Source of the DNA: Methanoregula sp. UBA247
GTDB lineage: Archaea > Halobacteriota > Methanomicrobia > Methanomicrobiales > Methanospirillaceae
Length of the DNA: 64,000 nucleotides
NCBI GenBank assembly: GCA_002495055.1
Contig: DADR01000018.1
Span: 31,872-95,871, forward strand
Direction of reading: 5' to 3'
The number at the start of each line of letters is the position of its first letter. Position 1 is the stretch's first letter. Under the pieces are notes generated by a model that saw only the letters and a list, made by a program, of their open reading frames with translations, was not told where the DNA came from and made no database searches. The position numbers were made by a program, and so were the translations under genes. This document shows, one piece after another, positions 8,939 through 18,380 of this stretch.

Positions 8939-11443
8939 TCATACAAATTTTACCCGGAGATAGCATCCCAGTTCCTCAAAAGACCGGATCCATTGACATG
9001 CATGTGCATTCCCTGATCCTGCACGATCCTGCATTTCCGCTGCTTGTTCCCGACCGATACGGAAATAATAATTCTGGCATTCCCAGAGGTTGTAGTTCAG
9101 AGCGAGCGGGCATAAAATTTTAAACATCTCATTGATCCTTTCCACCAGGAATACATCATCAGGTCTTTCAAGCAGTCGCCGCATGAGGGCTGTGATGGCT
9201 GCACTTGCCGTGAAATTGAGCGTCGCAGTATCCGGTTTGAATTTTCCTTTGGTCATTTCACCAACAAGGACTGCAAGTCGGTTTGTATCAGGATCTTTTA
9301 CGGAAAGAATCTTTTTAAGATCAAGATTGATGATATACCAGACCGGGTCCTCGAGCACTTTTGGCGGGGGTATCTGCAACTCTTTCATCGCGGTCAGAAG
9401 CGGGAAAAACTCTTTGTACATCTGCCGGAATGCAGATTCCCTGTCCGCGAGCGTGGAATCAACAACGGAATTTATCACGTTCCGTTGTCCGTCCCTGAAG
9501 AGGTGCCGGAGGGTATAGGTATGACTGCCATAATGCTCTTCAAGACTGAGCTTCATCCGGGGGATGTCACTTCTGGAAAAAAGATCCATTAATTCATCCC
9601 GCATAGGAGCATAGGTCTTTTCGTCGACGTATTCGCGCGCTCCTCCTATGAAATTGAGGTTTCCCGGATGAAGAACAGCAAACATCAGGGTATTTTCTTC
9701 CCATGTTGTATCGGAACGTAAGAAGACCTTCCCAAGGGCGATTCTGAGATCGCCGGATTCCGCCTTCTCGAACGCTTCGTTCCGGAGGGTATAATTCCGG
9801 ATCCGGATCGTTTCAGGAGAGCCTGCAACCAGTGAGGACACAGCGTAGTGAAATCCAGCCCTTGAAAGATCAATAACTGCTGTCCGGACAAAATTTTTGT
9901 ATACCTGTGCTCCATTCCCCTGTTCCGGCGTATTGCCGGGAGCTTTTTTTAGGATATGGATAAATTCAGGTTCCAGATCAATTCCCGCCACTTCCCGCAT
10001 AAGCTGCATTGCACGACAGGCATACCTCATTACCTGGACGGATTCAATACCGGCTATATCCTCAAAAAACCACCCGCAGCTGGTATACATGAGCATCCCG
10101 TTTCTCTGCATCTCGAGCAGTTTGAGTACCTGGATCTTGTCTTCCTTTGAAAGTGCCCGTACTGCATGGTTTGAGAAAAACGTTTCAATGGTTTCTGTGG
10201 ACCGGTCCAGTATGATATCAATATAATCATCCCGCACCTGCCAGGGATCGGAAACATACGATTTCATTCTGTCAGCAAAGAGAACCTCAAGGTTCCGGGC
10301 GAGCCAGTCCATGGCCTCGCGGAGGGGGGCCCTCCAGGTCTGCCGTGAGACGATCTCACAATGTTTGTCACCCATAAGGGTCTCCGGGACCGGGGACGTG
10401 GTTGGGGGGTGAGGAGGAGTCACCTGGATGGGGGAACCCCTGGTACAGCATCCGCAGTCACTTCTCCAGCGCTCGATTCCGTGGGGGCAGCTCCATGATG
10501 TATTTTCGATAATCTCGACCTGGTGGGTGGGCGGATATATACTCAGGTATTCACCATAGATAGTAATCCGGGCAAGGTTTCTGGATTTGAGGTAAAAAAG
10601 GGCGTACGCAAGCGCCATGTCACCAAAGCGGTGGTGATGCCCGTAGGTTTCCCCGTCTGATGCAATGGATAACAGCCCGTATTCTTTCCGGTACCGGGAA
10701 AAATAGTGCATCATCCGTTGGGCAAACCCTTCGCCATTTTCCAGGAGACGGGAAAACGCCACCTCCTGTGCAATAGTATCTTCATAAAAAAAGATGACAA
10801 TCGACTTGCCGGAGGGCAGACGGCACAGGTACGGCCGGGAACAATCAATGTTCCCCGTGCTTACCTCCGTCCACCGGGAGTCGTGGATGGGTCTGGTCCG
10901 GCTTGCCTGGTTTGGAGAGAGTATCGTAAACACAATTCCTTTTTCTGCCAGGATTTCCAGGGTTTCGATGTCAACGGCGGTTTCCGGAAGCCACATCCCT
11001 TCAGGTCGTCGTCTGAAGCGATAGATAAAATCCGCAATTCCCCACACTACCTGCGTACGCTTATCCCTGCGGCTGGCAAGGGGCATGATAATATGGTTGT
11101 ATACTTGTGCAATTGCTGATCCGTGCCCGGAAAACCGTTGTAAGCTCTCCTTATCTGCCTGGAGAATGGCTGAGTATACTTCCGGCTGGTTACGCTCCAG
11201 CCAGGTAAGCAGGGTCGGGCCGAAATTAAAACTGATCCTGGCATAATTATTGACAATATCAATGATCCGTTTATCCGGATCGAGGATCCGTGATGCTGCA
11301 TTCGGTGCATAGCATTCAGCAGTGATACGTTCATTCCAGTCATGATAGGGATAAGCAGAATCTTCTGTCTCGACTTCTTCCAGCCAGGGATTCTCGCGTG
11401 GGGGCTGATAGAAGTGGCCATGTAAACAGACAAAACGGCTCAT
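8939..11443 (-). CDS. GH57 glycoside hydrolase with DUF3536 domain
   Basis: An 834-residue protein beginning SRFVCLHGHFYQPPRENPW, the GH57 first conserved region of the large DUF3536-type subgroup. MWLPETAVDIE near residue 173 holds the presumed glutamate nucleophile, and SIASDGETYGHHHRFGD near 262 the catalytic aspartate region. The C-terminal half (from about residue 390) is the DUF3536 part. The exact reaction of this subgroup is not settled; alpha-glucan hydrolysis, branching or debranching are possible. Position directly upstream of malQ supports a role in storage-glucan metabolism. Confidence 0.87.
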   Translation of the reverse strand: MSRFVCLHGHFYQPPRENPWLEEVETEDSAYPYHDWNERITAECYAPNAASRILDPDKRIIDIVNNYARISFNFGPTLLTWLERNQPEVYSAILQADKESLQRFSGHGSAIAQVYNHIIMPLASRRDKRTQVVWGIADFIYRFRRRPEGMWLPETAVDIETLEILAEKGIVFTILSPNQASRTRPIHDSRWTEVSTGNIDCSRPYLCRLPSGKSIVIFFYEDTIAQEVAFSRLLENGEGFAQRMMHYFSRYRKEYGLLSIASDGETYGHHHRFGDMALAYALFYLKSRNLARITIYGEYLSIYPPTHQVEIIENTSWSCPHGIERWRSDCGCCTRGSPIQVTPPHPPTTSPVPETLMGDKHCEIVSRQTWRAPLREAMDWLARNLEVLFADRMKSYVSDPWQVRDDYIDIILDRSTETIETFFSNHAVRALSKEDKIQVLKLLEMQRNGMLMYTSCGWFFEDIAGIESVQVMRYACRAMQLMREVAGIDLEPEFIHILKKAPGNTPEQGNGAQVYKNFVRTAVIDLSRAGFHYAVSSLVAGSPETIRIRNYTLRNEAFEKAESGDLRIALGKVFLRSDTTWEENTLMFAVLHPGNLNFIGGAREYVDEKTYAPMRDELMDLFSRSDIPRMKLSLEEHYGSHTYTLRHLFRDGQRNVINSVVDSTLADRESAFRQMYKEFFPLLTAMKELQIPPPKVLEDPVWYIINLDLKKILSVKDPDTNRLAVLVGEMTKGKFKPDTATLNFTASAAITALMRRLLERPDDVFLVERINEMFKILCPLALNYNLWECQNYYFRIGREQAAEMQDRAGSGNAHACQWIRSFEELGCYLRVKFV

Positions 11444-11683
11444 ATCCCTCTCCCTTCTTAAAAACCCGGAAGCCCGGACAGGCTCATTTTCGGGTATTCC
11501 CCGGTCTCTTTTCCCAGATAATAATCTTCCGGGCGATTATGGGTCAGGGACTTACTGGTATTCCCGCACCCCTTCATTCACGCCCCAACCGCTTCTTTCT
11601 TCTGCGCATAAAGTCCGTATAATCACAGAATTACCAGGTCAGGTACATGGATGGAGGGCGCGATCTGGTGGCGACGGACTCTT

Positions 11684-12592
11684 TTATTTACCGTTCCTGA
11701 ACTGATATGCTGGTGCTTTCCGGTACATCTCAAAATAATTCCCGATCAGGTCATTTTCCCGTTCTTTCAGGGTATGCGGGAGCACGGGTTTTTCTTCGAT
11801 ATACCAGGAAACCAGCATATCCTTTTCGTCCAGCAATTTCATCGCGTGGCTCCTGAGACGTTGTGCGCAGTCTGGTGACTGGCCGATGTAAACGAGATCC
11901 CCCGTGTCCCGTTCGAACAGGAGATATAACCCTGCACCGTGGGGGACTATCCCGATCGTTTCCCCGTCAAGCGGTCGTCTCTGGCTCCATTCACATCGCA
12001 TCCAGTCCCGCTCCCCGGGTTTCCCCCCGACCGGCAACGGGGGCATACTGGTCCCACCGGCCGGGTTATCCAGATGTTTTTCTGCCAGTTTCCCGCCCCG
12101 TTTCTTCTCGTTCCGGTTCGTGGATTTCCGGTATCGCGGGTGGAACCGCCCGAAGTTGCAGAGCGGTGATTCACCTTTTTCCAGCCGGTAACGGTAGAGA
12201 AGAAAATTCCCCATTCCCCGTCTCCCGCCCAATGAAGCATCAAGCGGGGCCGCTGAACACTCGTACATGAATCCTTCTGCATCCTGCCAGGCCCAGAGCG
12301 ATGGTGCTTCAATAAGGGGATCGCTCCATGGCATCAGGTCTTTTCTTTTGAGGGTGTGCCGGAGTTCGTTCAGCCGCTGGTGAAGCGACCTTTGAGTATC
12401 TCCGATATACATAAGAAAATCTTTGCCGGCAGGACGTATCCGATACAGGCCGGGTTCTTTAAAGATAGCCCGGAATTCTTCTTTATCAGCGGTGAAAGGA
12501 ATCCACGGGGTCCAGGAAAGGGAGCACCATGTTTGTGAGAAGAATTCTCTGGCTTTTGGGTCTGGTGAGGGGTGGTCGGGATCGGGCGACAT
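11684..12592 (-). CDS. protein with two GIY-YIG-like domains
   Basis: 302 residues with two units that resemble the GIY-YIG fold. The first, near residues 46-75, has GLYRIRP followed by LMYIGDTQRSLHQRLNEL. The second, near 205-275, has GLYLLFERDTGDLVYIGQS, an arginine-rich stretch and a distal glutamate (KERENDLIGNYFEM). The second looks complete enough for a nuclease; the first lacks an obvious distal glutamate. The middle is basic (KSTNRNEKKRGGK). The ATG at 12592 is preferred over an upstream TTG because a relic of a paralogue at 60.7-60.9 kb keeps the same start (MPPDPD against MSPDPD here). Substrate (DNA repair, restriction or mobile-element nuclease) is unknown. Confidence 0.7.
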   Translation of the reverse strand: MSPDPDHPSPDPKAREFFSQTWCSLSWTPWIPFTADKEEFRAIFKEPGLYRIRPAGKDFLMYIGDTQRSLHQRLNELRHTLKRKDLMPWSDPLIEAPSLWAWQDAEGFMYECSAAPLDASLGGRRGMGNFLLYRYRLEKGESPLCNFGRFHPRYRKSTNRNEKKRGGKLAEKHLDNPAGGTSMPPLPVGGKPGERDWMRCEWSQRRPLDGETIGIVPHGAGLYLLFERDTGDLVYIGQSPDCAQRLRSHAMKLLDEKDMLVSWYIEEKPVLPHTLKERENDLIGNYFEMYRKAPAYQFRNGK

Positions 12593-12921
12593 ACGTGATG
12601 AAGAATTGGGTGAGGGACGGTATAAGTGTGGCGGGAGGTTGCAGGGCGGGGACAGGTGTGCGTGGGACAAAAAGAAAAGGCAGCAGCTATTTTAAAAAAG
12701 GGGACTGTCCCGGCAGGTTTGACGTCATCCGGTACCAGCTCATTAACCGTGAGGGAGTGGCAGGGGCGTCTTCATGAACGATTGAAGCTTTTTCAACATT
12801 TTGTTAGAGCGGCAACATTCGGTCACCAGGGTACGCAGATGCTCCGGCACGTTTGCAAAAGGGACATGCCATAAAGCTTGTCCATTAGTATTATGCTCCA
12901 GAGAAAGTCATACAATAGAAG
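12593..12921. other. gap with leader repeat and a short uncertain ORF
   Basis: The first 90 or so bases (12593-12680) are similar to 60877-60930, the leader of the relic GIY-YIG paralogue. On the minus strand, about 12902 to 12774, an open frame without a good start reads GQALWHVPFANVPEHLRTL, then MLKKLQSFMKTPLPLPHG and a stop. It looks protein-like but I do not recognise it. The TBP promoter must lie in the last 60 bases; no strong TATA box is evident. Confidence 0.35.
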
Positions 12922-13476
12922 ATGGCTGATAAAAAGTACGAATCATTGAAGATTGAGAATATCGTTGCATCCGGTGTTGTCGCCTCTTCCATTGACCTTG
13001 TTGCGTTCTCAAATAAGGTCGAGAACTGCGAACTCAATAAGAAACGGTTCCCCGGTGCAGTATATCGTATCAAGGACCCCAAGATTGCGTCCCTGATCTT
13101 TTCTTCAGGCAAGATAGTGCTCACCGGCGGCCGTAACCCTCAGGCACTTACGGATGGCCTGGCGATTATCATCAAATCGTTGCGAGAGGCTGGCGTCGAC
13201 ACCCTCAAAGAGCCCCAGGTTGCAATCACCAATATGGTCTGTTCCTATGATCTTGGTAAATACATCAATCTCAACAAGGTAGTCATCACGCTCAATGTCG
13301 AGAATATCGAGTACGAGCCCGAGCAGTTCCCCGGTCTTGTATACCGGATCAAAGATCCCAAGATCGTTGTTCTTATCTTCTCTTCAGGAAAGATCATTCT
13401 CACGGGAGGCAGGAACATGAATGATATCAGGAAGGGGCTTGACATCCTCGAACAGAAGCTCGAAAGCATTATGTAA
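12922..13476 (+). CDS. tbp: TATA-box-binding protein
   Basis: Archaeal TBP, 184 residues, binds the TATA box and nucleates the preinitiation complex with TFB. It is an internal direct repeat: KIENIVASGVVASSIDL with the matching VAITNMVCSYDLGKYINL, and FPGAVYRIKDPKI with FPGLVYRIKDPKIV. The two SSGKI.LTGGRN blocks lie near residues 61 and 152. The acidic C-terminal tail of some archaeal TBPs is absent. A T-rich run after the stop (13489-13499) may terminate the transcript. Other tbp copies may exist outside the window. Confidence 0.97.
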   Translation: MADKKYESLKIENIVASGVVASSIDLVAFSNKVENCELNKKRFPGAVYRIKDPKIASLIFSSGKIVLTGGRNPQALTDGLAIIIKSLREAGVDTLKEPQVAITNMVCSYDLGKYINLNKVVITLNVENIEYEPEQFPGLVYRIKDPKIVVLIFSSGKIILTGGRNMNDIRKGLDILEQKLESIM

Positions 13477-13702
13477 AAGAGAAACTATTTTTTAGATTTT
13501 AGGAAAAAACAATCACCGTCCCGTTATTACTGATCAGCGCGGGTCACATCATCATCACGACCAGTCCCCATATCCGTCCCGCATTTTTAAAAAAAATCCA
13601 CGACAACAGCCAATACTGGTGCGATCTTAAAGGTCCTGTTTCCTGATGTTTGTGTTCATACGAACACTCGGGACATACGATGGGTAACGTTTAAAAAGAG
13701 AT

Positions 13703-13873
13703 TTATTTTTTTATTGCCATCTTCACCCGATAAATGGTATCGGCGGTCAATACCGGCATTTTAAGTTCAGTTTCTGCATAGTGGATAAATCCTCTCATGA
13801 TTTCTCTCTCATTTGTTCCCGTCAGTTCGTACGAACAATCCATTCCGAGATCCCTGCAGTTTAATGACACCAT
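13703..13873 (-). CDS. DUF1059 small protein
   Basis: A 56-residue protein: MVSLNCRDLGMDCSYEL start and a C-terminal helix ending YRVKMAIKK. The CRDLGMDC start, the hydrophobic strand after it and the HYAETE-type helix match the DUF1059 family, whose function is unknown. A TATA-like TTTATAAT lies about 50 bases upstream of the start on the minus strand (near 13920-13927). A second member with the same AIKK ending lies at 62609-62773. Confidence 0.75.
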   Translation of the reverse strand: MVSLNCRDLGMDCSYELTGTNEREIMRGFIHYAETELKMPVLTADTIYRVKMAIKK

Positions 13874-14092
13874 ACGAAAAACATCTTCTTTTTTGTTGTT
13901 TACCTCGTTTTCTTGGTGATATTATAAAGACTGGCGAGGCATCGGCGCATTGCGTCTCTGTCTTGTTGGGTTGCTTTGAGATATTCACCGATTCAGTTCG
14001 GGTTCATGCATTCATGGCTCAGCCCATAAAAAATCCGAAAGGTGGAGATCAGTACCAGAGCAGGAGCGGAGGGGTGATCGTGTTTAAAAGTC

Positions 14093-14233
14093 ATGGCATT
14101 CTTCAAGACATTGAATGCAGAACCAGAGATTCATAGTTCGTTCCTGTTGGCGTTTCTCATGGTCGGGGTAATGTTTCTCTATGGCAAGAGAAAAAAGGGG
14201 TTTTTTATGCTTGAAAAATCAGGGCAAAACTAA
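14093..14233 (+). CDS. possible single-TM small protein
   Basis: A 46-codon frame in an otherwise empty gap. It reads a short acidic start, then FLLAFLMVGVMFLY (one transmembrane helix) and the basic GKRKKG. That order resembles a sortase-type C-terminal anchor (proline-glutamate, hydrophobic helix, basic tail), so it may be a lone small membrane protein or the tail of a lost surface protein. No clear ribosome-binding site; coding status is uncertain. Confidence 0.35.
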   Translation: MAFFKTLNAEPEIHSSFLLAFLMVGVMFLYGKRKKGFFMLEKSGQN

Positions 14234-14471
14234 TAAAAGAAGAAAAATAGTTCATCAAACAGGAAATAGCGTTCAATCCTGAAGTTAAAAGATAAAATCA
14301 GCACAACCAGGAAAATGAGTTCAGGGTTTGCCCTATAAAAATATTTGCATGGCAGACCATGACCGCAGAATTACCAAGCAGTGATGGATTCTTATTCTAT
14401 TTGGCAAACAAATATAAATCAATATAAATTATTCAGGTTTAGTCACAGCAGGTGACCTGGAGGGGAAAAAA

Positions 14472-14702
14472 ATGGAATTAATCCAGTTAATGCGGGAACA
14501 GGATTGTGTGAAATATGGCGATCTTCGTGACAGCGAAGGGCAGTTTGAAAAAGCAATAGCGGCCTATGACAGTGCTCTTCGGATTGATCCTTCTGATGCC
14601 GATGCATGGTTCGATAAAGGATTAACCCTGAAAAAGATGGGAAGAGAGAAAGAAGCCGCGAGCTGCGTTGAGACAGCGATCAACCTGTACTGCGGCAGAT
14701 AA
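14472..14702 (+). CDS. small TPR-repeat protein
   Basis: 76 residues holding about one and a half tetratricopeptide repeats: GDLRDSEGQFEKAIAAYDSA, then ALRIDPSDADAWFDKGLTLK. Such proteins bind other proteins; the partner is unknown. Start supported by GGAGGGG at 14459-14465. AT-rich sequence at 14410-14430 (ATATAAATCAATATAAAT) is a good archaeal TATA region. The gene stands alone. Confidence 0.75.
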   Translation: MELIQLMREQDCVKYGDLRDSEGQFEKAIAAYDSALRIDPSDADAWFDKGLTLKKMGREKEAASCVETAINLYCGR

Positions 14703-14892
14703 AATCCAAATACCTCTTTTAATTTTTCAATACGGATTAAAACCATCGATAACCAAAAGATTATTTAATGGGTTAATCATGAGAAACGGCTGATGTTGTA
14801 CCAGGTACATGGTTTTTCCGGACTTTGTGCAGGAACATAAAAAGCCTCCCGGAGATCAGGCACGTAACCTCCTGCAGAGACCCGTATGCTGA

Positions 14893-16656
14893 CTAATCAG
14901 GTTTATTCACGGGATTTTTGCGTTCACCAATCTGCTGGCGCCACATTGCGTAATACAGACCCTTCTGGTCAAGAAGGCTTTCGTGAGACCCGGTCTCAAC
15001 GATCTTTCCCGCCTCCATGACATAGATCACATCTGCGTGCAGTATGGTAGACAGACGATGAGCAATCAATAGAGAGATCTGGTCCTTGCTTGTGGAAATA
15101 TTCCTGATGGTATTTGTTATATCCTCTTCGGTTAACGAGTCGAGTGCCGAAGTCGCCTCATCAAAGATCAACAGGCGGGGATGACGCAATAAAGCCCTGG
15201 CAATTGAAATACGCTGCTTCTCCCCTCCGGACAACATCATACCGCCCTCCCCGATAAGAGAATCAATACCCTGGACAGAACGACTCAATATATCATCGCA
15301 CGCAGCCTTGTGCAATGCATCCATTATCTGCTCATCGGTGGCATCCGTCATCACGAACAGGAGGTTCTCCTTTATCGTACCCGAGAACAACTGGGGGTCC
15401 TGCGTTACCAGGCCTATCTGCCTGCGTAACGGGTTATACCTGATCAGTGAAGAGGGCTGGCCGTTAAAATAGATCTCCCCGCTGTCAGGCCGGTATAACC
15501 CCGCCAGGAGCTTCATGAGCGTTGACTTGCCTGCACCGGAAGGACCGACAAACGCGATCGTCTCTCCAGTCTTCACGTGGAAAGAAATTCCATCGATGGC
15601 GTTATAACTGGCAGTCTTGTGATGGAAGACTACTTCTTCAAAACGGATATCGCTCAACTCGTCGATCGCAATCGGGTTTTCCGGTCTTTCTTCAACCGGC
15701 TTCTGCATCAGCTGGTCGAAATTACTGACAGAAGCTTCGACCTCACGGTAACTCACGATGATGGTGCCAAGGTCCTGCAAAGGTCCAAAGATGATAGCGG
15801 TGATGAACTGCATCGATACCAGTTCCCCCGTAGTCAGGACTTTCCGGAAGATTAACCAGAGAAGGATGAACAATATCGACATCTTCAGGATACTTAACGT
15901 CGTCCCCTGGAAAAACGTCAGCAGGCGGACCCGTTTTACTTTTATCATCTCCAGGTTGAAGATCTTTAAATTCTGTTCCTGTAATCTCCTTATCTCAGGG
16001 AAGGTCAGACCAAGACTTTTCACGAGCTCGATGTTTCGGAGGGATTCGGTGATCACCCCCGACATCTCATTCGTTTCGCGGTTGATAGCTCGCTGCGTCG
16101 TCTTGATCTTCTTAGAGAGCAACCCGGTGAGCGATCCCAGGACGAGAATTCCTATGACAAAAACAGGGACCAGCAACCAGTTCTTTGTGATGGAATAGGC
16201 GATGAGAAAACCAATTCCCACAAAAGAGGAGAAGAGGACATTGATGAATGAATTGAAGAATGTCTGCGTATCCGACCGTACTTTATGTAATACCGATAAT
16301 GTCTCACCGCTCCGCTGATCCTCAAACTCGTCATATGACAAGCGGAGCGTCTGCTTCAGCCCGTCGTTGAATATCTGCATCCCGAACTTCTGTACTGCCA
16401 GTCGTGCGAAATAATCCTGGAACGTTTTTGCAACCCGGGCGAGCACTGCGACTGCGACGGCAACTCCCAGCCAGAAAAGCACACCCATGACCAGTGCATT
16501 TTCCGGGATGTTATTTGGATTTAAGGCATAATCATCGATGATCTTTCCAAAAATAATCGGATCGACAAGGTTCAGCAGCTGACTGATACCCGCTAATACG
16601 AGCGCGACAGCGATATGCCATTTCTGCGGCTTTAGGTAATTCCAGAGGATCCACAT
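14893..16656 (-). CDS. ABC exporter, fused membrane and ATPase domains
   Basis: A 587-residue half-transporter of the MsbA/MdlB type. Six predicted membrane helices occupy about residues 1-310; the ATPase half has GPSGAGKSTL (Walker A), LSGGEKQRISIARAL (signature), LLIFDEATSALD (Walker B) and a LLIAHRLST switch histidine. It would act as a homodimer exporting lipid, peptide or drug; the substrate is unknown. The start at 16656 (MWILWNYLKPQ) is preferred because GTATATAT lies about 22 bases upstream, consistent with a leaderless message; an upstream TTG at 16704 is possible. Confidence 0.88.
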   Translation of the reverse strand: MWILWNYLKPQKWHIAVALVLAGISQLLNLVDPIIFGKIIDDYALNPNNIPENALVMGVLFWLGVAVAVAVLARVAKTFQDYFARLAVQKFGMQIFNDGLKQTLRLSYDEFEDQRSGETLSVLHKVRSDTQTFFNSFINVLFSSFVGIGFLIAYSITKNWLLVPVFVIGILVLGSLTGLLSKKIKTTQRAINRETNEMSGVITESLRNIELVKSLGLTFPEIRRLQEQNLKIFNLEMIKVKRVRLLTFFQGTTLSILKMSILFILLWLIFRKVLTTGELVSMQFITAIIFGPLQDLGTIIVSYREVEASVSNFDQLMQKPVEERPENPIAIDELSDIRFEEVVFHHKTASYNAIDGISFHVKTGETIAFVGPSGAGKSTLMKLLAGLYRPDSGEIYFNGQPSSLIRYNPLRRQIGLVTQDPQLFSGTIKENLLFVMTDATDEQIMDALHKAACDDILSRSVQGIDSLIGEGGMMLSGGEKQRISIARALLRHPRLLIFDEATSALDSLTEEDITNTIRNISTSKDQISLLIAHRLSTILHADVIYVMEAGKIVETGSHESLLDQKGLYYAMWRQQIGERKNPVNKPD

Positions 16657-16848
16657 TTTTTTTTCAAAACAGCGATATATACGGCACTTCTCGTATATAT
16701 TCAATAGCGTTTACACATTTTTTTTGCCTTCTTGAGATAAAAAATTCATGTTTTCTCCAGTCCATGAAAAAACACCCTTAAAAAACGAGTGCGAATCAGT
16801 ACCTGTCCGGCACAATAATCTTTTTTTACCAGAACCGATGAAGGATCG

Positions 16849-16858
16849 TTTATTTAAA
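16849..16858 (+). promoter_or_regulatory. TATA box for the YHS gene
   Basis: TTTATTTAAA lies 19 bases before the ATG at 16877, so the transcript would have almost no leader. Confidence 0.45.
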
Positions 16859-16876
16859 GAACGGGTGTTTTAAGGT

Positions 16877-17062
16877 ATGGCTACAGATCCGGTCTGTTTT
16901 GCAATTGTTGATGAGGATTTAGCACAATTCAGGACTATGTTCAACAATAAGGAGTATTACTTCTGTACTAATTACTGCAAAAAACAATTTCTCGCTTCTC
17001 CAAAAAAGTATACGCGCCACAATGTCAATATCAGCATCGGGCCGGGTGATGCATCATGTTGA
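16877..17062 (+). CDS. YHS-domain metal-binding small protein
   Basis: 61 residues with the YHS/TRASH-like pattern: DPVCFAIV near the start, NKEYYFCTNYCKKQF in the middle, then ASPKKY. The three cysteines and aromatic spacing fit a metal site as in the ends of copper ATPases and MerR-linked proteins. It is a stand-alone YHS unit, possibly a metal chaperone or sensor. No metal transporter lies next to it; the neighbouring ABC exporter is divergent. Confidence 0.8.
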   Translation: MATDPVCFAIVDEDLAQFRTMFNNKEYYFCTNYCKKQFLASPKKYTRHNVNISIGPGDASC

Positions 17063-17131
17063 TCATGGATTGCCTTCGTCATAAAAAAACAAAACCACAT
17101 AATCCACCCATGGCTCATAAGTGATTGTAAT

Positions 17132-17214
17132 GAGGGATACCGTGAAGTGCTTCGCTATTGGTAAAGCAGGATACCAGGCACTTTACCTGTGGTAGGTATT
17201 GAGCAGGATCCCTC
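17132..17214. ncRNA. candidate structured element with alternative pairings
   Basis: 17132-17141 pairs with 17206-17214 (9 pairs, one bulged A), enclosing a perfect 7-base stem, 17160-17166 with 17181-17187, with a 14-base loop. A competing 6-base perfect pairing, 17145-17150 with 17178-17183, shares bases with that stem, so only one can form at a time. GGATACC occurs twice inside. It lies between the YHS gene and the convergent small zinc protein; neither strand has a convincing ORF. Function and strand unknown. Confidence 0.3.
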
Positions 17215-17265
17215 ACCTTTGCCGCAGGCGAATAAAAAGGTGCAGGCAACCAAGATCCCTTCCGT

Positions 17266-17373
17266 TTACTTCAGATCGTCCAGGAATGCATGGCAGTCCG
17301 GGCACCACCATCCGACGGGGACATAATGCTGCCTGCATCGTGCATCATACATACGGATATAAGTCCTGGACAT
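17266..17373 (-). CDS. 35-residue cysteine/histidine protein
   Basis: Reads MSRTYIRMYDARCRQHYVP, then VGWWCPDCHAFLDDLK. C-x2-H plus C-x2-C is a plausible zinc site, and the sequence feels like the small archaeal zinc-ribbon proteins. The ATG at 17373 is the natural start; a longer in-frame reading back to 17595 would overlap the upstream membrane protein gene and is cysteine-rich but less convincing. Confidence 0.45.
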   Translation of the reverse strand: MSRTYIRMYDARCRQHYVPVGWWCPDCHAFLDDLK

Positions 17374-17576
17374 ATGCCGCTGCCCTGGCCGTGCATTCCG
17401 TGAGCCAGTCCGGCAGTCATTTGGACAGGGAGGACTTGTACACATACAATAAATCCCTGTGATACCGGAATGATAAACATTGTGACTGATAGTGGTATGA
17501 TTATTCACACCCCTCCCGCCTCTTTCTTCCCTTAAAACCTGAACAATCGCCGGTAATGCAGGGCGGGAATTATTCA

Positions 17577-18380
17577 TCAGACCTGGCCCTGGCAATAGAT
17601 CCCTTCTGCCGCGAAGAGCTTCCCCTGCCCCTCAATCCATCCCTGCGTACCGTCTGAAATCTCAAGGGCAACGGTGTCCGAATAGATGTTGCTCACCCAG
17701 CCCCCTCTCCAGATCGCGTTGGACCCCTGTACAGAAACACGGAGCGATAGCATTACCGGGTGTTCGGATGTATAACTGACGTACACCGGTACCGGGTGGT
17801 TATATACGAGCCCATCGCAAGCCGGGGTGTCACAGGATCCCGGGGTAAAGGTACCGCCCGGGAAAAAGACCGGTTCCCTGCCGACCGGGTGGCGGGTATT
17901 AATTTGCGATGTACCGGGTTCCATGACTGCAACAGAGACAGGCATGAGGACTGGCGTATCACCAGAGTACTCGCGGCCGGGGACCAGCGTTGTCGGGAGA
18001 ACACTCGTCCCAGGCTCGATTGCTATCGGGTACCCATGGTATACCGGCACCATCCGTGCTGCCCTGATGGCGAGCATTGGTGTCCCGTTCTCATTGACAA
18101 CCGAAAGGTCCCAGTCCGCAGTGACACCATATGCCGTCCTGTTCAGCAGTGACGAGATGAACAGAGGGGTGTTGTTCAGTTCAGGGACGGGGAGGAACAG
18201 GGTCACGTTATTGATTGTGGTGTTGTAGGAGAGATCGATTGAATAGTGATAATTATGGCGCTCGCTCTGGCGGCTGGCCTGGTCAAACTGCCAGCTGATC
18301 CCGGCAAAGAATATGACTGCCAGCAGGATGAAAGCAAGAATGATGAGTGTCCGCGGTCTGATAGGCAACTGCAATGTCAT
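17577..18380 (-). CDS. membrane-anchored extracellular protein, unknown
   Basis: 267 residues. One N-terminal membrane helix (LIILAFILLAVIFFAGISW near residue 12) without a lipobox, then a mostly beta-looking outside domain with several N-glycosylation sequons (NTT, NNT, NRT) and a CDTPAC pair near residue 185. I do not recognise the family. It is probably exposed on the cell surface. Promoter region upstream contains a strong hairpin at 18507-18527. Confidence 0.7.
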   Translation of the reverse strand: MTLQLPIRPRTLIILAFILLAVIFFAGISWQFDQASRQSERHNYHYSIDLSYNTTINNVTLFLPVPELNNTPLFISSLLNRTAYGVTADWDLSVVNENGTPMLAIRAARMVPVYHGYPIAIEPGTSVLPTTLVPGREYSGDTPVLMPVSVAVMEPGTSQINTRHPVGREPVFFPGGTFTPGSCDTPACDGLVYNHPVPVYVSYTSEHPVMLSLRVSVQGSNAIWRGGWVSNIYSDTVALEISDGTQGWIEGQGKLFAAEGIYCQGQV

